This document shows positions 57,064-64,000 of a stretch of 64,000 nt of DNA, piece after piece. A program made the position numbers and the translations under genes. Every line of letters begins with the position of its first letter. Positions within the stretch are counted from its first letter, which is position 1. Source of the DNA: Hoplostethus atlanticus (Eukaryota > Chordata > Actinopteri > Trachichthyiformes > Trachichthyidae); contig JAXDDX010000117.1 of the NCBI GenBank assembly GCA_034670405.1, positions 186,001-250,000 on the forward strand, written 5' to 3'. The notes beneath the pieces were generated by a model. It saw only the letters and a program-made list of their open reading frames with translations, was not told the origin of the DNA and ran no database searches.

Positions 57064-58200
57064 GTGGATGCTCAGTACTCTAGTTCCCTCTCCCCTGAAC
57101 TTTATAAAAGGAAGCTTAACCTCCAAACTCAATACAATTTGTTATCAACTGAAAAGACAGAACGACTCTTGTTAAAATCACATGGATATGTCTATGAGCA
57201 TGACAAGAAAGCTGGCCGTCTTTTAGCACACCAACTTAAATGCTGATCAGTTTCTCAACAAATCTATTGACTATTGACCCAGGAGAAATTAATGAAACAT
57301 TTACCTAATTTTACTCAAACCTATATACGTCAGAAATAACAAATGACAGTACTGATATGGAACATTTCTTCAACAATCTCCAGGTTCCTTCTATAAATAC
57401 AATGCATAGGGCTGAGACTGAACTCCCATTACAACATACAGAAATCATTAATGTGATAATGGCAATGCAAAGTGCCTTAGCCATAGAGCCCCTATCCATC
57501 ACAATCATTGCCATCAATAAGTGGAATTCATAGAGGAGGAGAAAAGCATAGATTATCTCTATATGTGGACGATTTATTATTATATGTATCAGACCCTATT
57601 CTAAGTATACCTTTACCTTTATTACCCATGCTTTGGTAAGGGTGAATGCTACCCTGTTAATGACTTGGCTCTTCAAATACAAAATACAAATCCAAATGTC
57701 TAGAAATGGCTTTAAATACTTGGGCATTAATATCACAGGACACATGCAGAGCCTTTATCAGGAAAACTTTTCTCCTATTTGAGAAAGTCAGACTAGATCT
57801 AAAGAAATGGAAAATAATTAACTTGTCCTTGGCAGGAAAAGTAAATTGTATTAAAATGAAGGAGCTCCCCAAATTCCTTTATCCGTTTCAATGTGTCCCA
57901 CTTTATCTTCCTAAATCTTTCTTTAAATCTATTGATAAAGCTTCCATTTCATTTATATGGAATGATAAGAGCCCTAGAGTACGTAAAGAACTACTACAGA
58001 GGCCTAAGCTACAGGGTGGCTTAGCTCTTCTAAATCATTGCTATTATTATTGGGCTGCAAATGCTCAAATAATTATTTACTGGCTTCAAACTCCAGATAC
58101 AGACTGGTGCCACTTTGAAGCTACATCTTGCATTTCAAGATATGGTTTCAATTTAGAAAGAACTTTGGGTTCAAACATTTTCGGAACATAAATCCTATAT
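57064..58200 (+). mobile_element. L1/Tx1-type LINE ORF2 remnant
   Basis: Pieces in order: KRKLNLQTQYNLLSTEKTER with GRLLAHQLK (57090-57246), an INETF-type segment after a gap, the catalytic RLSLYVDDLLLYVSDP near 57555-57600, and the post-RT part WALISQDTCRAFIRKTFLLF, KWKIINLSLAGKVNCIKMKE and SFIWNDKSPRVRKELLQRPK (57706-58191). Internal deletions and frame changes separate them. It is the same type as 39195-39695 but covers different parts. Confidence 0.82.
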
Positions 58201-58365
58201 GCAATAATCACCTTTCTCCCCAAGCTAGATTAGACTCTGCATTCTCTGTTTAAAGAATATGTGAAAACCTTTTTAAAGTGTAAGCAGGAGGCTTCAGGAT
58301 ACCCCAATTGTGTGTGCAGGTGTGCACACATAACTGTGCAGACCCAGCAGCACTACATAAATCAA

Positions 58366-59060
58366 ATCAAATCAAATCACATTTATTTGTATTGCCCTTA
58401 ATCACCGTTACAGTCTCTAAGGGCTTCACAGTGCCCAACATGTGAAAATAATAAATGGTTAGTACACGACATCCCCCAGCCTTAGACCCTCACAGAGGAC
58501 AAGGAAAAACTCCCACAAACCCTCACTGGGAAAATTGGGAGAAACCTTGGGAGGGGCTACTCAGAGAGGGATCCCCCTACCAGGACGGTTGGGCGTGCAA
58601 TAGATGCCGAGTTTGGGCAAGCAGCGTATACACAATATATGAAAGTTTATTTTGGTGGGACATCCAGATCTGATGGGGCGGCATCACAGCAACGGCAACT
58701 CAGTCAGCGTCATCATAGGACTAGGGGACCATGCAGGCGCCAACACTGCCCAGATAGGAGAACGCAACGTCCGCTCAGTCAGCATCGTCCTAGGAGGCGG
58801 GACCAACCAGACGCCAACTCTGCCGGGCTGCAGCCTGGAACAGATAGGAGACTCACCCACACACACCCATACACACACTCTCACTCACACAGACATGACC
58901 AGCGTCAGTGGACAGGAGCAGGTAGACCAGGAGAATAGGACATGTAGGCAGGATGCTAGTATCCATCGGCAGGACCCTGATCTAGGATGAGCTAACTGGT
59001 CTAGCCTTACTCTGAGAAGAGACTGAGCCACTCCCTCAAGGCTGGTCAAATGACAGAGAG
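58366..59060 (-). mobile_element. L2-type LINE 3' UTR
   Basis: On the minus strand, GATTT units at the end are preceded by 'gcccttagagactgtaacgg', 'gtgggagtttttccttgtcc' and 'ttgcacgcccaaccgtcc', the same block as 930-1195. It extends a further 400 bp of 3' UTR, including 'ctgttccaggctgcagcccg', which is shared with 20330-20360. Confidence 0.7.
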
Positions 59061-59246
59061 AATAAAGGATTACTATGACAGAGGTCATACAAGTAGATCA
59101 TACAAGTAGATCCCCAAAAAATCTGTTTAATAAAGCAGTCAGAAGCTGTAACAAGCTCATTTTGAACAGCTTGTGGGGGCGCTAGTAGTAACTGACTCTG
59201 AACAATTCGCACAGTAAATGTTTAGCGACTTATTTGATGTACGTCT

Positions 59247-59650
59247 GTGGCTCTGGTACAGTGGCACTACAAAACTAGCGAGGCCTCTAGAGCTAGAGAT
59301 GTTAACGTGTTCGTAGGTGTAATGACCACCGCCCATGTAAGACTCATGCCGTACGAGCTTTTGGACAAATTACAAGAGACAGTCTTATACTGTGACACTG
59401 ATAGTATAATCTTTGTGTCACGTGATGGGGAATGGATTCCACCATTAGGGTCATATTTGGGAGATTTGCCAGATGAAATCAATGACGGTGAAATCTGCGG
59501 CTCCGAACAGGAAGATTATATTGCGTGTCATCAGGTCCTAAATGCTACGCCTATTGTACACATCAAAACAGAGTCACAGTAAAATGTAAGGACGTCACTC
59601 TGAACTGCAGTGTGCGGTTGTCACGCACCAGACATTGCGCAGACTAGTTG
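59247..59650 (+). pseudogene. DNA polymerase B C-terminal fragment
   Basis: Contains VFVGVMTTAHVRLMPYELLD and then LYCDTDSIIFVS, where YxDTDS is family B motif C with the catalytic Asp pair, followed by LGDLPDEI. Near 59515 the frame shifts and continues with a GPKxYAY-type thumb motif to a stop near 59648. Motifs A and B and the exonuclease domain are absent, so it cannot work. A role in protein-primed replication is known for the family. Confidence 0.8.
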
Positions 59651-60025
59651 AAAGCTTTGTGGCTAATTAGACTACCGGGGAGGTAATAACTACATAGATA
59701 GAGACAATCCAGCGAAAAAAGAAAGATGCAGCTTAAAAACGCTACAGTAGTGAAACTGCTGCAGATTGTTTAGAACAAGCGTAGTGCTTTTCCTGATTAT
59801 ACCACTTTTGTTTTTATTTGCTTGTACAATGTTTTGTTTTTTTCTTTTCCATCTTTTTGTATTTTTTATTTGTATTTTATATTTTAAATATCTGTATTGA
59901 AGGAATTATGTTGTATTTTGTCTTGTTGAAATATGCTGTTTTTTTGCATATTAAATAAATGTGCTAATGTGAAAACATATTTTGACTTGAGTCTTTTTAT
60001 TCATCACATACATACATACATCATA

Positions 60026-60178
60026 ATGGCTACATATATTGGGCTGTATCTGGGACACATTTACAGACTATTGAATCATTACAGACGAGATTATGACTAT
60101 ACTCAACACATTTTGGTAGGATATGCCCTTTGTTGTCTGCATGTGGTAGCCAGATTGTCTTGTACTTGTTTAGAATAA
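60026..60178 (+). CDS. Small ORF, 50 aa, unknown
   Basis: ATG at 60026. The product begins MATYIGLYLGHIYRLLNHYR and ends with a Cys-rich CLHVVARLSCTCLE tail. The stop TAA overlaps an AATAAA poly(A) signal. It sits between the PolB and protease remnants and is convergent with the protease. It has no recognised similarity and could be chance. Confidence 0.3.
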   Translation: MATYIGLYLGHIYRLLNHYRRDYDYTQHILVGYALCCLHVVARLSCTCLE

Positions 60179-60206
60179 AACACATCGTCAGTTCTGGTTA
60201 AGAAAA

Positions 60207-60460
60207 CTATATGGGGTCCGAGAATGCCGTGGGTGTTTTTCCAAACAAATCAAAAAAGTAAGCCTCTCTGCGGGCTGTGATGTATATGGCCAGCCAACGC
60301 ATACCAGGGTAAACTGACCGGATCTGTGTTGACTATCGGCATAGCAGGCAGTTTTTCAATATCGTAGGGAATCTGATCACAGGCAAACACTCCCAAAAAA
60401 AGCCTTTTTGGGATCTGACTTAATAGTGATCCAATAGTACTTGTCTGCAGTTGGATATTT
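60207..60460 (-). pseudogene. Adenain-like cysteine protease fragment
   Basis: The first frame has LGVFACDQIPYDIEKLP and then PIVNTDP. After a one-base shift near 60305 it continues RWLAIYITARREAYFFDLFG to a TAG at 60209-60207. These are the motifs before and around the active-site His and acidic residue of adenovirus/Polinton proteases. The residue before the Trp that is His in the family is Arg here. The Cys half is missing. Confidence 0.7.
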
Positions 60461-60640
60461 CAAGTCATAAACAGCATAGCGGATTAGGTTGACAGTTCTA
60501 TTCAGAACTGTTCTGAACCTTGCCTCTAGCCATACATTTCCTGTTCTGATCAGTGAAACATGTTGTCCACAACCATCGTCAGGCTCGAGAGTAAAACGAT
60601 ATATATCCGTCGGGACACACCGCAAAAACTACGGCCACAG
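60400..60640 (-). pseudogene. Major capsid protein C-terminal fragment
   Basis: Reads IYRFTLEPDDGCGQHVSLIR, then NVWLEARFRTVLNRTVNLIR and YAVYDLKY, the layout of the C-terminal double-jelly-roll strand region of Polinton/adintovirus capsid proteins. Its end overlaps the protease start in another frame, as in related elements. The upstream part is lost at a tandem repeat. Confidence 0.6.
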
Positions 60641-60642
60641 AC

Positions 60643-60683
60643 ACTCAACGATGGCACTCAACGATGGCACTCAACGATGGCTG
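60643..60683. repeat. Three copies of a 13-bp unit
   Basis: ACTCAACGATGGC is repeated three times in tandem where the capsid frame breaks off. Confidence 0.9.
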
Positions 60684-61026
60684 TCAGCTCTCATGTCAGC
60701 CGTATTGGCTGACAGCTGAGATACCAAGGCCGAGGTTCCAAGGCCAACATGTGACCAAGGTACAAGATTTACAAAATTGCAATTTAGCTTTGGAAGCTTT
60801 GTGACCCTTTACAGCTAAAAGCATGCAACAAAACATTAACATCAGTCAGATGAGATTCTTTGTCAGGGGAAGCAAGCAATATACAATGCATGCAAGCATG
60901 TACAATATCATGGTAGAACCACTACGAAATACATCAGCCAAATGTTGACGTAATGCAGCAGAGAAATGATTAGGGCTCTCAGTAAACCCTTGCGGCAATG
61001 CGGTCCAGGTGAAGTCCCAATGAAAG

Positions 61027-61492
61027 TGTGGCAGAATGGGGGGAGGGTGTCTGTAAGGCGTAGGCTGGATGCAGGAGAGAATTGAGCTAGTGGGCTGATT
61101 CTTCCTGTATCCAGCACCGACTACAGCCTTTTAACCTGTGTGTGTGTCTGTGAGAGTGAGTTCGTCAGGAGACGAGGGAGTCGACTGTCGAATGTATGGA
61201 GCGGAGAGAGTGAGCAGGACCAACAGCAGCGGCTGATGTGTCCCAGAGGAGGCAGCCGGGGCAGATCTGGAAGAGCTGGCCTGTCGAGTTGGAGCTGGTA
61301 TTGCGTCCTGGTCCTTGGTATGTCTGACCTGGTGGGACGGAGGGGAGAGATGCGACACCGAAAAGCAACGGTCAAGACTGGGTCGTTTTTTTTGGGCTGT
61401 GATGCAATTAAAGCGGCCTGTCCGCCCGTTGACTCTCCCCTCCTGCCTGTGTCTCTGTCTGTCACAGCCCCAGTTGTAGCGAGCTTGCTACA
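61027..61492. mobile_element. Solo LTR with 5-bp TSD
   Basis: Starts TGTGGCAGA and ends TTGCTACA. GAAAG is duplicated at 61022-61026 and 61493-61497. The 466-bp LTR has a relative at 19250-19440 and similar ends at 2632 and 16380. There is no internal sequence between two LTRs. Confidence 0.85.
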
Positions 61493-61513
61493 GAAAGTAA
61501 AGGCAGATCCTGG

Positions 61514-61682
61514 GGGCGTCCTGGTGGCTCAGTGGTCTAAGGCACATACCACATAACCGTGGCATCCTGGATTCGAATCCAGCCCGGGACCTACAGTATG
61601 TCGCATGTCATCCCGCCTCTCTCACCTGATCTTTCCCGTCTCTCTCTACTGACTGTCAAATAAAGGCAAAAAGACAAAAAAT
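61514..61682 (+). mobile_element. tRNA-derived SINE with TSD
   Basis: Head 'ggcgtcctggtggctcagtg' with A box TGGCTCAGTGG and B box GATTCGAATCC, body to 'tgactgtcaaataaaggc', and an A-rich tail. Flanks AAGGCAGATCCTGG (about 61500-61513) and AAGGCAGATACTGG (about 61683-61696) differ by one base and fit a target duplication. It is not a functional tRNA because there is no closing acceptor stem. Confidence 0.8.
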
Positions 61683-61990
61683 AAGGCAGATACTGGCTAT
61701 CTAGGTGTACTGGAACAGAGAAAATGCACTACACAAGTCAACAACAAAGAAAACAGGGGGTAAACCCGAAAGAATAGTCACAGGATAAGGCACTACTAGA
61801 ATGGTATGACAACTGCATTTCTATCAAATCCTGTATAAATCTCCACTCCACAGGTTTCTTTAAAGGTTTAATAGGAGTGTTACAGGGGCTTGGTGTTTCA
61901 ACAATGATACCTTGATTTAAGGGATTGAATCACAGGTGTAATACCTGCAATTGCCTCAGGTCTTAGGATATTGTGGACTCTACGGTTGAG

Positions 61991-62981
61991 GTTTAGAAGG
62001 GATTGTAGAAAGAATGTTAAAGACCAAACTGGCAAAAAATCTCAAGGACTGGTCTGAACTCGGTATATGCATTGCCCATAGCTTTGTCTGAGATCTATAG
62101 CAAATAGGAACACTGGACTCAGTCCCCATGAAATCTTCATGGCGAGACCTATGAGAATTCAAGCATAATTTGCAGCTGAATGATGATGCAGTGATGAAAT
62201 ACTGTGCTGCCTTGACTAACTGTATAAAAAGTATTCACTCACAGGTTGTGGCAGTCCAATAGAAACATCTGATTCTGATTCAACAGCTGATCAACTTTGC
62301 TCCTGTTTATGCGATGCATGGGATTGCTGACCATCATCATTTGGCATGGCAGAGCTTCAGGAACAGCCTACTAGAGGGCAGGTTGGTAATAACCTGGCCA
62401 AAGTAGATGATAAAACCCTGTACCCACAGGCTTAGCCTACTAGACCGCAGGTTGGAGATAACCTGCCAGAAGAGGACAGCCGCACAAGGCTCACATCCAC
62501 ACACACTCTCACGTACACTGATGTAATGGTGAATGCCCTAGTAACCTCTTCCTCTTCCCCTATGCAGAACTACTCATGCTATTGAATCTCACCAGAGCAT
62601 CCTCCACACCTCTCTGTTCACCATGAACAGGTAGAAATCGAAGCTCCTCTGTAAAGTAGATGACAATAATGTGATCATCGCTTTTCAGTGTGTGAATCAT
62701 GGATACTCTGCTTTTCATGTTACTGTAATACATTTTGGTTCTGATTCTGATTGGTGTGCTCATGATTTCACTATTGCTAATGCCAATAAACTTCCTCATC
62801 CTTTCAGAGTCAATTGCTGCACACCCCTAGCTACCAATAAAGATACGCATCCTTGTGGGATCATCAGTACCATTGCAATGTCAAGATAATAACAACGGTC
62901 GACGGTCTATTTCCCGCTTGGTCTACCTCCCTGTGCCATACCAGTATGGCCTGGACTAAGAAAAATATAACTTTTCCTACT
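61991..62981. other. Mostly unrecognised
   Basis: Retroelement-like sequence may continue to about 62160, but I cannot support it. The rest shows no gene or terminus. Confidence 0.35.
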
Positions 62982-63555
62982 TACACTATATGGCCAAAAG
63001 TCAGTGGACACCTGACCATCACACCTATATGAGCTTGCTGGACATCCTATTCTAAAGCCATGGGCATTAATATGGAGTTGGACCCCCCTTTGCGGCCATA
63101 ACAGCTGCCACTCTTCTGGGAAGGCTTTCCACAAGCTTTTGGAGTATGTCTGTGAATTTGTGCCCATTCAGCCAAAAGAGCATTTGTAAGGTCAGGCAGT
63201 GGACGAGAAGGTCTGGCTCGCAATCGGCATTCTAATTCCTCCCAAAGGTGTTCAATGGGGTTGAGGTCAGGGCTCTGTGCAGGCCAATCGAGTTCCTCCA
63301 CACCAAACTCGTCTAACTATGTCTTTATGGACCTTGCTTGGAACGTCATGCTGGAACAGCAAAAGGTCTTCCCCAAACTGTTGCCACAAAGTTGGAAGCG
63401 CGCAATTGGCTAAAATGTCTTCGTATCCTGTAGCATTAAGCTCACCCTTCACTGGAACTAAGGGGCCAAGCCCAATCCCTGAAAAACAGGGTGGCTGAAA
63501 CACCTGAACTCAATAATTAGTAGGGGTGTCCACTGACCTTTGGCCATATAGTGTA
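62982..63555 (-). mobile_element. Tc1-type nonautonomous element, 574 bp
   Basis: Starts TACACTATATGGCCAAAAG and ends with the near-perfect inverse, CTTTGGCCATATAGTGTA. Flanking TA is present. The minus strand keeps the end of a Tc1 transposase: GELNATGYEDILANCALPTL, FGEDLLLFQHDVPSKVHKDI and, after a frame change, DWPAQSPDLNPIEHLWEELE. The N-terminal two thirds are missing. Confidence 0.92.
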
Positions 63556-64000
63556 TATGAAACATAACCAATTCTCCAGCCTTTGCTCCAGGAATTTATC
63601 CTGCAGGTCAGTATGGTCCATATAGAAATGACAGGGGATTTTATTTCTTTAAGTATAATGTTACTCACACTACAGTGTCTTGTGGTGGATACTTGTCTAG
63701 GGAAAGCTGTACTGTTTTTCACCATGCTGACTGATACTGCTCATTTTGGATTTTATTGGAATAGCTTAGGACATTTGCAATGGACTGGAAACAGTTCCTA
63801 GACATTCAACATTGGATGCATCGTTGTATACTGTATTTAAGTATACTGTATTTAACTTCTGGAGGGATTCTGAACTACTTGACTCATCTAGAATAGTTTG
63901 AGTATATTTTTCTTGCTTACCAGGTTGCTGTTAGCTGTACTTTGATTGCTTAAGTATTAGTGCTTTAATCAGTAGTCTATTGTTAGCTGCTAGTTGGTCA
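63556..64000. other. Nothing recognised
   Basis: Short AT-rich sequence with a duplicated 'gtatactgtattta' at about 63820-63855. It runs off the window. Confidence 0.5.

Larger units (their letters stand above)
59200..60640. mobile_element. Polinton/adintovirus-type element relic
   Basis: Fragments of three genes that occur together only in Polintons (Mavericks), adintoviruses and related PolB-encoding elements: a protein-primed DNA polymerase B C-terminal part (plus strand), an adenain-like protease part and a capsid C-terminal part (both minus strand). The two sides converge on a short gap with poly(A) signals on each strand. No integrase, ATPase or terminal inverted repeat was seen. The left limit abuts an L2 3' UTR and the right limit a 13-bp tandem repeat. 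Confidence 0.75.
60860..61990 (-). pseudogene. Endogenous retrovirus pol (RT) fragment, split
   Basis: Minus-strand pieces show, in order, a segment at about 61900-61700 typical of the RT fingers (ending near a V-HxDSQY-type motif) and then LPQGFTESP and the start of the palm at about 61015-60870. The pattern is of ERV class I-like RT. Multiple stops and frame changes are present. It is cut by the LTR at 61027-61492 and the SINE at 61514-61682, which landed in it. Confidence 0.7.

Noticed and set aside
61514..61590. Possible tRNA gene
   Set aside because: Same reasoning: SINE head with target duplication around the whole element.

Overview
The window is vertebrate, almost certainly teleost, nuclear DNA. 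It shows spliced exons with GT/AG borders, dense CA/GT microsatellites, and a repeat set typical of ray-finned fish: L2-type and L1/Tx1 LINEs, tRNA-derived SINEs, Tc1-like elements, hAT and CACTA DNA transposons, and LTR elements. The species cannot be named from this sequence.

The left 35.5 kb is the 5' part of one host gene on the minus strand, ZSWIM8, a SWIM-zinc-finger substrate receptor of a Cullin-RING ubiquitin ligase. Nine coding exons (1-9, from 34235 down to 485) join in phase at every junction and give the first 429 or so residues of a protein that is about 1,800 residues long in other vertebrates. The gene continues past the left edge. A probable non-coding first exon with a good splice donor lies near 35.46-35.8 kb. 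Its introns are swollen by mobile elements: a complete but broken LINE (5.5-9.8 kb), a 1.29-kb hAT with perfect 8-bp target duplications (10.9-12.2 kb), several L2 fragments, a composite block at 19.5-23.5 kb, and a hAT holding a retroviral-type LTR and partial gag (24.1-25.8 kb).

From 36 kb rightwards I see no host gene, only stacked mobile elements. They are an L2 element with an uninterrupted 616-codon endonuclease/RT reading frame (36.7-39.1 kb), an L1 fragment, an L2 copy inside a 99-bp perfect inverted repeat (40.35-42.9 kb), and a large minus-strand CACTA/EnSpm-like transposon whose right end is at 53120. The CACTA-like element carries a C2H2/DDE-type transposase gene and, directly downstream, a SAMD3-like gene. 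Each of these genes is split by its own hAT insertion with exact 8-bp target duplications. A solo LTR sits beside a splice acceptor and another L2 copy is near the right end.

The right end (53-64 kb) holds a gypsy/ERV integrase scrap, a 12-copy minisatellite, L2 and L1 fragments, and a Harbinger-like element. It also holds a relic of a Polinton/adintovirus-type element (DNA polymerase B motif C region, adenain-like protease and capsid C-terminus). Next comes an ERV pol fragment that was hit by an LTR and then a SINE, and last a 574-bp Tc1 derivative with near-perfect terminal repeats.

The most unusual items are the Polinton/adintovirus relic at 59.2-60.6 kb, the two-gene CACTA element with its nested hATs, and the 99-bp perfect inverted repeat.
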